Assembly (NCBI GenBank): GCA_009823505.1 | Contig: VZQC01001040.1 | Span: 124,001 to 188,000, forward strand | From: Rhizomys pruinosus | Lineage: Eukaryota > Chordata > Mammalia > Rodentia > Spalacidae | Direction: 5' to 3' | DNA length: 64,000 bases | Part shown: in pieces, positions 45,268 to 55,780 of the stretch | Position numbering within the stretch: the stretch's first letter is position 1 | Layout: each line of letters starts with the position of its first letter | Made by a program: the position numbers and the translations under genes | Notes under the pieces: model-generated | Told to the model about the DNA's origin: nothing | Databases searched by the model: none | What the model saw: only the letters and a program-made list of their open reading frames with translations

Positions 45268-45365
45268 CAGGCATAGTGGCACATGCCTGTTGTCCCTCCA
45301 CCTAGGAGGTGGTCTCAAGAGAATACTAGCCAGAGGTATATAGTGAGACCCTGACTCAAAACAAG
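45268..45365 (+). mobile_element. B1-related SINE nested in the old L1
   Basis: GTGCCAGGCATAGTGGCAC, TCAAGAGAATACTAGCCAG and GTGAGACCCTGACTCAAAAC. Diverged and lacking part of the middle. Confidence 0.6.
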
Positions 45366-45456
45366 CAAAAGGCCAGCCAGTCGATAAGTCTCAGTCGAAT
45401 AAGGAGGGAAATCTATAATGTTCTATCAATGGATTTAGAGAAAAAAGAGCCGAATA

Positions 45457-46124
45457 CTCCTCAAAGACATGAGACACAGCTTTTCAACCTTCCAATATGG
45501 ACTAAACACTCATGTGTCTCCAAGAATCCTCCAAACCTTCAATGCCAGATGGGTACTACTGAAATACCCAGCTTGTGGACTAAACAGCTAACGGGATTTC
45601 AGCCTCATCAGAATATAGACTGCCACTGTTGGACTACCTGGGCTGTATCATGGAGACCAGTACAGGGGATCAAGACAGGACACATGCTTACTAGACTTCA
45701 ATTGGGGGACCATGGGAGGGAAAGACCCCAATGTGGAGCAAAAGTGCAGGATTGATAGTTGTTTGGGATTGCCAAGGAGGAACCTTCGAGCATTTCCTTA
45801 AGGAAAACATGACATTTTTAGGGAAAAAAAGTCTTCTAATTCAAGTGATATGTGTATGTATGCATGTACGTATTTATGTATACATATAAAATTATATATA
45901 TATATATATATATACTGTAGCAAAACAAGTTGGAGAGAATAACAAAACTGAAAAAAAAAAACTCTGGAAACACTCAGAAAAAGATGAAGGACATGTATGG
46001 CAGAGTGCAGGGACTCGGGTAGGGTGGAGGGCATGGAAAGCCCCGACTCAAGATTTGATTGAGTAATGATATATGTATGACTTATGGAAAAAGTTTAATA
46101 ACAATTTAAAAATTTGGCAAAAAA
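45457..46124 (+). mobile_element. L1-tailed retroposon with 17-bp TSD, second copy
   Basis: From 45477 it matches the element at 39425 (CAGCTTTTCAACCTTCCAATA onward), ending in a G-rich L1 tail at 46016-46030 and an A-rich end. GAAAAAAGAGCCGAATA (45440-45456) and GAAAAAAGAGCCAAATA (46125-46141) flank it with one mismatch. It includes a (TA)n run at 45892-45914. Bases 45457-45476 are not in the other copy. No coding sequence is recognised. Confidence 0.75.
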
Positions 46125-46629
46125 GAAAAAAGAGCCAAATAACTTAGCATCTCTTCATAGCAAGTTAATAATGAAAGAAAACTTTTGAACTGATCAAGGC
46201 TATCTAGGGGCAAAAAAAAATCTGGGAGTAATATCATGCTTAAGTCATGCTTCTCTGCCCCTCCTCTCTGAAACATTCCTTCCATTAGGCACAGAGGCCT
46301 CTCCTGCTGCCAGTTCCTATGGCCATAATGCCATAAGCAGATTCCTCTGCACCCCTAAGATGAGGATCAAGGAAAGGAAAGGTACCCACTTCCATCGATC
46401 CTAGTCAATATTTTGTTAGAAGTCCTGACCTAAGCAATAAAGCAAGAAAAATTATAAAATGTACATGGATTTTTCTGTGTGGTCAACTGATATCTTTTTC
46501 TAGAGCCTTTACAATGTCATAAACCTTTGACTCCAAAGTCCAAATTTAACCTTCTGATTCAAGATCTACAAGTCAAATAGAACCTTAATTACTTCTCTCA
46601 CCAAGAATTACTGTTGGTTTTACACGTGG

Positions 46630-46720
46630 GCATACGTCCATGAGTTTGAGACCAATATGGTCTACATAGCAAGTTGTAGGTCAGCCAGGTACTACACAGT
46701 GATACCCTGTCTCAAAAGAA
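46630..46720 (+). mobile_element. 3' half of a B1 SINE
   Basis: GAGTTTGAGACCAATATGG, TCTACATAGCAAGTTGTAG and GATACCCTGTCTCAAAAG. Diverged. Confidence 0.65.
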
Positions 46721-47274
46721 AATTGGCTGTTGGTTTTAATGTCTCAAATGTCTTCCAAATAAAGGTGTAAACTACCATGTAACTGTATCCATCTGCAAAA
46801 AGGTACTTCCTGCTATTAATTTACATCCATAGACTCTAAACTCAGTCTAAAAAACAATGTGGAAGGGCCATGATTCTGAGATTATGTTCCCAAGTTACAA
46901 GTGACTTATTAAAGTGTTCCCATGTGCACTAGCAAGCAAAAGTAGAGTTCTGCAGAGCTTGAGGACACTGTGGCCATACAGGGTGAGGATAGCCAGGGAC
47001 TCTCCTATGAGGTAATGATGACAAAAATGGCATCCTGTGACATTGAAAATGTTGAGATATGATAGAGGGGATCTTAGCAAGTAACAAAAAAGCTAGAAAC
47101 CACTCAAAATTTATTGTGTGCTAAGTGCTTTTAACTATTTGTATTGAATATCACCTTTTATTTCTGACATCTGGATCCTCATATCTTTATAGAGTATCTT
47201 GTAATTGTATTTCACTTGGGAAGACAACAATGCTTGGAAGATAGAACAATTCACCCAAGTTCACCCAGTATAAA
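46721..47274. other. Unassigned sequence
   Basis: No recognised repeat or gene. Confidence 0.5.
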
Positions 47275-47287
47275 GAAGTTATAGTCA

Positions 47288-47512
47288 AGGGGGCTGGAGA
47301 GATGGCTCAGTAGTGAAGAGCAGACTTCTCTTGCAGAGGTCCTGAGTTTGATTCCCAGTACCCACATGGCAGCTAAGAACCATCCAATTATTCCAGTTCC
47401 AGGGGAATCTGACGCCCTTTTCTGACCTCTGTGGGCACTACATGACATGGATGCATTTATATACATGAAATACACTCATACACATAAAATAAAAATAAAA
47501 TATTTTTAAAAG
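47288..47512 (+). mobile_element. B2-class SINE with 13-bp TSD
   Basis: GGGGGCTGGAGAGATGGCTCAG, B-box-like GAGTTTGATTCCCAG, tail ATAAAATAAAAATAAAATA. GAAGTTATAGTCA lies at 47275-47287 and 47513-47525. Confidence 0.93.
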
Positions 47513-47679
47513 GAAGTTATAGTCAGCAGTTGAACCTACTTCTTCTACTAGGCAGTAAAGCCACAGTCCTTACTATAAAACTGTAGTCAAAGTAAATAGC
47601 CCAGTAGTTGGATATTATCATTTGAGGTCCAATTGCTGCCCAACCTCAGCTATGCCAACTACTTCTGTCGTCGTTCTAT

Positions 47680-48127
47680 TAATGTACCCTGGCTGTATGA
47701 CATGGTGCCACCATCTGGGCTGCTCCCACCACAGATGTATCATTTCATTGTTCTGAAGGCCACAGGTTCAAAAGCAAAGTGAAGCTGCATTGTTGGCTCC
47801 TCCCAAGAGCCATGGAAGTAAGTCTATCACATGCACCCTGCCTGGTTTCTGGTGGCTGCTAGGCTTCTTCGCATTCCTTTGCTTATGGAAGCATCACCCC
47901 TGTCTGTCTCCACCTTCACGTATATACCCTGTGTGCATCTCTGGGCCTAATTTCTCCTTTCTGTAAGGACACCATTCATATTGAAGCTGGGCCCATTCTA
48001 ATGGCTTCACTTTACCTAACTGTATCTGCAATTACCCTATTTTCAAATAAAGTTACATTCTGGAATACTTAATGCTAGCACTTCAACAGACAAGTTTCGG
48101 TGAAGGAGATATCATTCAACCCATAAT
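47680..48127 (-). mobile_element. Ancient MaLR LTR, antisense
   Basis: CATTTCATTGTTCTGAAGGC, TAAGGACACCATTCATATTG, TATTTTCAAATAAAGTTACA, GCTAGCACTTCAACA and CATTCAACCCATAATAAC follow the order of antisense MaLR-type LTRs found across mammals. Family not fixed. Confidence 0.5.
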
Positions 48128-48354
48128 AACTTTTCTTTGTGTCTCAGTCTATTCATCCATCAAATGGAATTATTGCGAAGATCAAAAGAACATATGCAAA
48201 TCACACAGAATGAAGATGACAAACTGTCACCTGAGTACAGACTACATTTGTTTCTACACATCCAGCAGACTGAGAATGGTTTACATATTTTAAGGATTAA
48301 AACCAAATCAAAAGAAGAGCCACAGAGATGATTCAACTAGCTAGACTAATTATT

Positions 48355-48531
48355 TTTCTCATCCATGTGACAGAATTCCTGACAAAAGCAACTTAGGAAG
48401 GGTTTATTGTGCTCACAGTTTAAGGACATACACAGTCCATTATGGCCGGGAAGGCACAGTGACCTGAGTTTAATTCCCAGAATCTACAGACTTCCATATA
48501 CATGCTGGGGGAGAGGGGAATGAATGAACAC

Positions 48532-48562
<31 letters not shown>

Positions 48563-48600
48563 GACAAGACACACTAAAAAGTAAATAATTGTTTTTTTTT
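48355..48600. mobile_element. Fragment of the rodent LTR-like repeat plus a SINE tail with (CA)n
   Basis: 48355-48430 has CAGAATTCCTGACAAAAGC and AACTTAGGAAGGGTTTATT, the opening of the family at 52690. 48450-48530 looks like the end of a B2/B3-like SINE (TGACCTGAGTTTAATTCCC). A CA repeat at 48529-48562 follows, then T-rich sequence. Confidence 0.45.
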
Positions 48601-48837
48601 TAATGAAAGAATATTCCACGGGACATAAAATATAAAGTTTAAATTTCAGTGTCCATCAATAAAGTTTTATTAGAACTTGGCCCAATAATTTTCTTACTTG
48701 TGATGGTTACTTGGCCCCACAGTGGCACAGTTGAATATTTACTGTTGCTACAGAGACCACATGGGCACTGAAGCTGAAATATCTATTGTCTAGTCCCTTA
48801 TAGAAAATGTTTGTCAGTCACTGGACTGGAAAGTTAC

Positions 48838-49040
48838 TGTCACAGTTTGACTGTGAAATGTCCCCAGCTGGTAGTTCTGTTTGGGGGAGGCTGTGGAACC
48901 TTTGGGAGGTAGAGACTCAATGGAGGAAGTGGGTCACACTTGCAGGGGTGGAGGATGGCCTTGAGGTTTCGTAGCCTACCTGTTTCCCAGTCCCCTCGCG
49001 TGAGAAGGTCGGTAGCCTCAGCCTGTTGCTCCACCTGACA
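48838..49040 (+). mobile_element. MaLR-like LTR fragment, sense
   Basis: CACAGTTTGACTGTGAAATG, CCCCAGCTGGTAG, GGGAGGCTGTGGAACC, TGGAGGAAGTGGGTCAC and CCTGTTGCTCCACCTG match the class of LTR at 39977 in order, but older and without a clear 3' end. Confidence 0.5.
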
Positions 49041-49504
49041 CTGTTCATGAGTTTTCATTTCCCTGTTGTTTTACTTATAGAAGGGCTCGGTTGCCTCTGC
49101 ACTGCTTTTTGTAGCAAGCAGAATCCCAGCCCTGTGATGGGGATGAAGGCTGTCCCCATCCAGAGCCGGCCCTGTGTGTCCCGACGGCCCCTGTCCTCCC
49201 TCCACTCCTCCCTGCATTGGCTGGTTTCCCCCACTGCCCTCCGCAGCTGCTTCCCGGCTGAATCACGTCCAGGCCAGTGAGCCTGCTCCTCTCAGCAATT
49301 TCCTTTTCCCCCACTGCACAAGCCCCCCACAGTCCCAATGGGTGCAAAGGTGAGCAGTTCCAGCCCTTGAATTATTTACACCCGAGAAATTCCAAGGGCT
49401 TTTTCTCCCTCTCTGTCCTGTCAGCAGTTGGCATTGCAAGTGCCACACTCCTTCCTCTTCAGGACTCTGCTTGCTTCTGACAAATTGTAGGAAAAAAAGA
49501 CCTT

Positions 49505-49875
49505 GAGTTAAGTTAGTGTTAGTTGTCAATGGAACAGAATCTAGACTTATCTGGGAGATGGCCCTCCGGACGTGACTGTGGGGGATGATCCTAATCACCT
49601 TCTGTGACAGGAGAAGAGCCATGTTCATTGGGGCAGAACTGTTGCTTGGGCAGAGGATCCTGAACTGTATAAAATGGAGGCCAGCTGAGGAGGAGCAGTG
49701 TGCAGCACTCCGTCTCCTGACTGTGCGTGGGACGAGGGTAGCTGCTCCTGCGGCCTTGACTTCCCCGCCATGATGGACTGCGCCTTGAACTGCCAGCCAT
49801 GCTAAGCCGCCTCTCAAGTAGCTTTGGTCAGAGCATCTTTATCACAGCAGCAGTAATAGAAACTAAGGCAGTCAG
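49505..49875 (+). mobile_element. LTR-like medium repeat, sense
   Basis: AGTTGTCAATGGAACAGAATC, ATCTGGGAGATGGCCCTCC, AACTGTATAAAATGGAGG, CCCCGCCATGATGGACTG and ATCACAGCAGCAGTAATAG define a dispersed mammalian repeat class with a TATAAAA-like box. The 184-codon antisense frame here is a by-product of this repeat. Name uncertain. Confidence 0.5.
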
Positions 49876-49879
49876 ACAC

Positions 49880-50620
49880 ATATACACCCTCCCCACCTTC
49901 ACCGGCACCAAAGAAAAAGAAAGAAAAAGAAAGAAAACAGAAATGAAGCTTCATTTCACTTCAATGGCTCATCTGGGATGTCCAGGAGGAGATAGACGGA
50001 GGAAGACACAGGTAGATGCGACAGGGGGTTTCGGAGTGTTTGCCAAGAGCAGGAGGTGAGGGGAGAAGACTATATTCTGTGCTGCATCACCAAAAGTGGC
50101 AGAAGTGGAGGAAAAAAGATTCACGGTTCAGATGAGGCGAGGAGACACTTTTTCTTGCATGGTTCGAAGAGTGCAGAGTTTCATTGCCAAAGCGACCACA
50201 ATCGTTTTGGCTCCACAAATCCATGGCTTTGTAGCAGATGTCATTTTGTGTCCTCTTATTTTTTTAACCCCCCCCCTTTTAAAATTGTAGGATTTAGGAA
50301 CAAAAGCAAGTTACAGGCAGATTAAAGTCTTTAACTCTTAATTAAAGGCTTTCATTCATCCATACGCCTTCAGCCTCGGGATTTTTCATCCAGACCACCC
50401 GGCTGCCATGGAGGAGGAACGAGAAAAATCTAAAAATAAGTCAGTTGCAAGCACAGTCCCTCTGAGGTCACACCATTGTCCCCAAGGAGGACACAGCTGC
50501 TGTTACTGCTGTTGTTATGCCCATGTGACTGCAGTCAGACTAGGGAGGGGACAGGATGGCTCCTGACAGACACCCAACCAGAGACCATAGGGGAGCTCCC
50601 AAGTATCCACACATTCTAAA

Positions 50621-50622
<2 letters not shown>
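49880..50622. other. Unassigned, possibly unique sequence
   Basis: No recognised repeat beyond a short GAAA run (49914-49940) and a C9 run near 50268. Base composition is mixed and several palindromic words occur. No coding family is recognised in the 60-90-codon frames. Confidence 0.45.

Positions 50623-50662
<40 letters not shown>
50623..50662. repeat. (CT)n microsatellite
   Basis: 20 clean CT units. Confidence 0.97.
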
Positions 50663-50663
<1 letters not shown>

Positions 50664-51334
50664 AAGCGATACTCCCTCTAATCCTTATCACTCTTCTGTT
50701 TTCTCTATCTCACTCCCTCAGGCTTCAGTCACTAAACCCAAAAACCTTGGCACTGACACCTCCCTTCCTCTCACCCCACATCCATTGGTCTAGAATCCTC
50801 GTGACAGAGAACTTTGTGGGATCACACATGATGCACCTATGAAGCCAGCTCTGGTTCTACCTACCAAAACAGGCAGAAGTCTGACCACCTGCCACCATCT
50901 AGACTGTTAGCATGGTGTCCTTACTCCAACCTAGGCCTCAACAGAGTCTCAGAGCTGCTTCTTCCTCTTCAGCCCTGTCTGCTACCTAGCAGCCAGAATG
51001 ACACATGGTATTCATTTTCTGCTCAAAGCCTTCCACAGACTCCTCGGGTCAACCAGAGTGGAAGTTATAGTTCCCACAGTGGCTGACGATTCAACTCACA
51101 TCCCCCAGGACCTGAGTATGCTCGCCCCCGACACCACCACAACTCCTCCAACATCCCTTACCACTCTCAGCCCAGCCAAGCCAAGAATGCACTCTCAGTG
51201 GCCCAGGGCCTTCTGCCTTGGAGGTCTTCTTCCTCCCATGGACATTACATATATGCTTCCTCCTGTCTTTTAATCCTTACACATTCAACAAACATTAATT
51301 GGGTACCAAGGACAGATCAGACATGTCCTCTGAT
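50663..51334. other. Unassigned sequence
   Basis: No recognised repeat; the 91-codon frame at 50998-51273 shows no family signature. Confidence 0.45.
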
Positions 51335-51650
51335 GGTTAATTTTGGTTGTCAACTTGATTGGATCTAGGATAAGCTAAAAGACACTGAGCTCATGTCTGA
51401 GCAGGTCTGGGAGAGTATTTCTAGGATTAACAGAAGAGGGAGGCACTGCCCACCCCCCAGAGTGGGCAGTATCTTGCTGTGGCTACCCAGACATAAGCAG
51501 TAGATCCAGCATCTCTCTGATAATGCCTGAGTAAAGAACCTTATTGGCTGCTTTATAACTATTTTTCTGGAAAATATCCATTTTCTTTTTCTAACAAACA
51601 CTAACACGAACATATATTGTTTTGGGGCACCACTCCAACATCCCTATAAA
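51335..51650 (+). mobile_element. LTR-like medium repeat, sense
   Basis: CTGATGGTTAATTTTGGTTG, TCAACTTGATTGGATCTAGG, GGCAGTATCTTGCTGTGGC in the order of the dispersed class also seen at 49505. Decayed. Confidence 0.42.
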
Positions 51651-51758
51651 AGAAACACTGCTGTTACTCTAATTGTATAAAAGAAGAAACTGGTTGACTT
51701 GCACAAAGTCATGCACCCATTTTCCTGCTGGATAATTCATCTTGATCATATTGATTTA

Positions 51759-51961
51759 TTTTTTTAATTTATTATTTTTATGTGTATGAGTGTACTGTCT
51801 GCATGTAGGTTTGTGCCACAGAGGTCAGAAGAGGGCATCAGATTCCCCTGGAACTGGAGTTAAAGATGGTTCTTAGCTGCCACGTGGGTGCTGGGAATCA
51901 AACCCAGGTCCTCTGCAAGAGCAGTTGGTGCTCTTAACCACTGAGCCATCTCTCCAGCCCC
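51759..51961 (-). mobile_element. B2-class SINE, antisense, with perfect 18-bp TSD
   Basis: Ends CTTAACCACTGAGCCATC-TCTCCAGCCC (antisense head) with an antisense B box GGGAATCAAACCCAGG. CTTGATCATATTGATTTA lies at 51741-51758 and 51962-51979. Confidence 0.95.
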
Positions 51962-51979
51962 CTTGATCATATTGATTTA

Positions 51980-52689
51980 GATGAACTCTTTATGTTTAAT
52001 AACGACTATCCACTTGAGTATTCTATGTTCTGTGTATACTATCCTTATAATCTGCTTTCCATCCACCAAACTACATGTACTAACTCTGATGAACATTTTA
52101 TTTAGCCTTGACCATCAGTCCTCTACTGCTATGCAGCCAATTATCTCCCTACCACAAAATTAGCACCTTAAAAGCACAAATCTTTATTATCTTACCCATA
52201 TTCAAAGAGTCAAGACTTAGGAATAGTTCAACCGAGTGGCTCTGTTTCAAGGTCTTTCATAGACTTGCAGACAAGCTGCCAGCCAGAGTAAGCTGAAAGC
52301 ATCTCAAGACTTGGTTAGGCTAGGATATCTCCTTCAAGCTTGTTCATGTCATTTGTGCTTTTGACCAAAAACCACAGCTACCTTCTACAGAGGCATTTCC
52401 ACAGGGCTGCTCACAATACAGTAGCCAGCTTCCCCTCACGGTGATCCAAGAGAAGGGACAGATCACTGAAGATGGGAGGTGAAGCCTTTATAACCTAATG
52501 TAACATGACAGCAATTCTGTCATCTGCTGTTTGTTACACAGACCAACCCTGGTACAATGGGGAGAGGAGGGCAGCGGGCTGGAGCACCCAGCAGGGATCA
52601 CTGCGTACAGCCTTGGAGATGGACTACCACACTCCAGACTCATTTTATTCTCCATCATTTGCATGCATCGTACATGCAATCAATCACCG
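51980..52689. other. Unassigned sequence
   Basis: No recognised repeat or gene. Confidence 0.45.
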
Positions 52690-53095
52690 ACTTAGTTTCA
52701 TCCTGCTACTGTGATAAAATGCTCTGACCAAAAGCAACTTAGGGGAGGAAAAGATGTATTTGGCTTAAAATTCAGGTCACAGTCTCTCACTGAGGGATAC
52801 AAGAACAACGTGAAGGCTGGCCTGCTGGCTATTCCTGTAGCACTGCCTCTGACCTGGACACCCACTTCACAGCCAAGGAAGTACAGCAGGAAGCGTGGAC
52901 AATGCTGTTTGCTGGCCAGCTCCCTAGTGACTGCTATGTTTATACTGTGCTGGGCCCTCCTCCTTCAATTAGCAATCAAGACAATCCCCCATAGACACAC
53001 CACAGACCAATCTGAGCTCCAGCATTCCTCAACTGACGCTCTACTGTCAGATGACTCTAAGCTGTGTCAAGTTGACAGTTAAACCAACCAGGACA
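52690..53095 (-). mobile_element. Rodent LTR-like repeat, antisense
   Basis: CTACTGTGATAAAATGCTC, GACCAAAAGCAACTTAGGGG, GCTGGGCCCTCCTCC, TTAGCAATCAAGACAATCC, CAGATGACTCTAAGCTGTG and GTCAAGTTGACAGTTAAACC. The best-preserved copy in the window. Confidence 0.5.
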
Positions 53096-53277
53096 GTCTG
53101 GCACCTCATAATGATGATGCAATAACTAATATAACCACAGCCCATGAGACAGAAGACACAGACGGAAAAAACGGAGTCCACGTGTGTCATGGGCTATTCT
53201 ATGTTGGTGTGTCTCAGTACACTCTGATGTTTGTACAATGACAAGGTTGCCTAATGACCCATCTCTCAGAACTTATC

Positions 53278-53352
53278 ACCACACATACAGACACACACAG
53301 ATACACAGACAGACAGACAGACACACACACACACCACACACACACACACTCT
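53278..53352. repeat. CA/ACAG compound microsatellite
   Basis: ACACATACAG, four CAGA units and two CA runs separated by one CC. Confidence 0.95.
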
Positions 53353-54054
53353 GAATGGCAACTCAGATTTAGAAACCTAAATCTCAGGACTAGATTCCCC
53401 AAACTAAAGAGTTTTTGCTGTACAAAGTTCCCAAAGCCCAGGATTTATATTGCATGCACAGAAACCCCTGGGTTATTTTAAGTAGGGGAAGCCTTATGTG
53501 CAGCATGTTGGACAGCTTACAGAAGCTCCAGCGGCGTGGACGCTGCAGATTTGAAACCCACCCAGTGAAGACATCACAGCTTGCATACCCAACACCACCA
53601 ACACAACTCACGAGCACTACCACTAGATCTCAGTCCATGACTGTGTAAGAGGAAGAACCAGGCTGCTTCCTGCATGGTCCTTCTTTAGAGGAGTTTCTGA
53701 TTCAGAGTCTAGGGCAGGAGCATTTGAATCATCTGTGGGTCTGTGCCCCAACTGCAAGGATTCACTGAGTCAATACTTTCTGGTTACATTGGAAGAGGAA
53801 GCAGTTAATAACTCATCTGTGGGAAGATTCCTTCAAAGAGTAGGACTTCAGGCATCAAGCGGCCAAAAGGAAAGGAAAGGTCCCCACTATATCTGCAAAA
53901 TCTGACCAGTTAGAAAGCATAGCTTAATAGCATTGTTTTACTAATGACAAAGTCAAATCCCCTGCCCTCAGGATGAAGGTAATTGTAGAATGGAACTTAG
54001 GAAAGGAATGAAGAGAGGTAGGACTTTTCCTCTTTGCTTTTATCCCTCAGCCCT

Positions 54055-54400
54055 ATGATAAAAATCCTGACAAAAATGACCTCTGGGAAGAAGCACTTAT
54101 TTTGATTCCAGGTTTCAAGGGATGCACTCCATCCTAGGGGGAAGGGTTGGCAGCTGGGAGGCTCCATCTGTTATGGTAGGAACACATTGCATGGCCTACT
54201 CACGTCTTGGTGAATCGACAAGCAGAGAGAGCAGGAGTACAAGAAGAGCAGGATACGGTCCTCAGAGGCTCCCCCCCACCCGTGACACATTTCCACCAGG
54301 CCCCACAACCACCAGAAACAGCGCCACCAGGTGGGGACCATGTGCTCACACTCACTAGCCCCATCTCACATGCAGACCACCAAGAGACATGCTTTTGGAA
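54055..54400 (-). mobile_element. Rodent LTR-like repeat, antisense, decayed
   Basis: ATGATAAAAATCCTGACAAAAATG opening, then GACACATTTCCACCAGGCCC and CCACAACCACCAGAAACAG, in family order. Confidence 0.4.
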
Positions 54401-54439
54401 ATATCTGCCTGTGGCAACTTTGTGAGAACACTGAACTCT

Positions 54440-55767
54440 TTCTCAATATCATAATTTTTAATGAATAAAGGGGAATATATTACATTACAAAGGAATTACA
54501 CTGAAATGTGGTCATAGAAATGTGAAAACGAAGTTGTGATAAAGCAATATAAATGCAATACAGATTACCCTTTGTTCATGCAACAACTAATTTTGACAGA
54601 GTGAGGAGAACAAAGGATGTTTAAAGGTTCTGTAACAAATGTAATGAGATATGAAAAGGGCTTTATGCTTTCTAGTGGGGACGACTCTAGAAATTACACA
54701 GTGTCCAGCTAATTACACACAGGTTTGTTGACTGCATTTGTAATTGAAGACATTCTGAAAGTCAATCAATGAGAAAATATTTCTATGCAAGTTGTCATCT
54801 CAGGTCAGGAAGTCTGGAGCTAGATAGTGAACATGTCAAACTGCCAAGGAGAAATGAAGAGCACAAAAAAAAAAACCCCAATGGTATATATTTATAATTA
54901 ATCAGGGCAGGGAGGTTTGTAAACTAGTCCATTTATAGGTATTTATGTTTGGGCACTATGTGCACAGGTGTGCACATGTGTCTAAGTATATATTCATGCA
55001 TACATATATTTCCCATTATAAGATAGCCCTATGTTCACAGGTACAAAAAGTAGCTTGCTAAATTATTGAATTAAAAAAAAAACACACATTAAAGGAGACT
55101 GTGCAATATTTTTAGCTACAATCATCTATGGAGAACGTAACAGAAAACCTGCAGATAGTTCATGACATCCCCCAACCAATACTGACACAGTTATTTTTAT
55201 TATCTCATTTTTTAGGTGAGCAAATCAAAATGTGCACAGATGACATATCTTGCCTGAGTTGCAGCATTTCTAAAGTCAGGGGCTGGCATCACAGTCAGAC
55301 TGCCTGACTCCAAAGCTTGGGCTCACATCTCTTCTACGGAGGCAATTTTTATAATCAAAACATTTAAAATTCTCCACGTATGTGAGCACTTTGGGGTAGT
55401 TGTATGTAAAGAGAAAGTGGAAGATTGTTTTTGTTAAAACACCAACTTACCTCTGCTGAGAACAACTGGGAAAGTACTGAGAGGGGAGAAAAGACCTCCT
55501 TTCAAAAAACCCAAAGACACTGAGATCATTTGAAAATGGATGAGCCATCATTCCATCTGACTCTCACAAATAGTGTAAAACAAACAGAACACACACAGCT
55601 CTTGTGATCTGTTATGGTGTTACAGTCCATAAAACAAAACACTGTGGCATCTCAGTACACCAACATGGTAAAAGTATAACTCTGTGCATGGAGCTTACAG
55701 TTCTGGAACTCTGGGAGGAGGGGGGAGACAATGCAGCAGGAAAGGGAACCAAAAGGTTTTCACTACA
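54440..55767. other. Unassigned, AT-rich sequence
   Basis: About 1.3 kb, AT-rich, with short A runs. No gene or repeat I can support. Confidence 0.5.
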
Positions 55768-55780
55768 TTCATTCTATTTC

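Larger units (their letters stand above)
45130..46470 (+). mobile_element. Old L1 ORF2 (reverse transcriptase) remnants, sense, split by later insertions
   Basis: 45130-45262 resembles the ORF2 RT region (ACAAAAATACTTGCAAATT, AATTCAAGGTTGTTTCAA). After a SINE, 45370-45456 continues (CTATCAATGGATTTAGAG). After the retroposon at 45457-46124 it resumes with GCATCTCTTCATAGCAAG and TTAATAATGAAAGAAAAC; 46405-46465 resembles the later GAAGTCCTGACCTAAGCAAT part. The order is that of one L1 broken by two insertions. No open frame remains. Confidence 0.6.

Noticed and set aside
45457..46124. Ankyrin pseudogene as part of the L1-tailed retroposon family
   Set aside because: The copy at 45457 has no ankyrin sequence and starts at the same base as the 39425 copy, so the ankyrin region is the neighbour or target and not part of the element.
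49263..49817. 184-codon minus-strand frame
   Set aside because: It is largely antisense to an LTR-like repeat (49505-49875) and has no family resemblance or exon signals.
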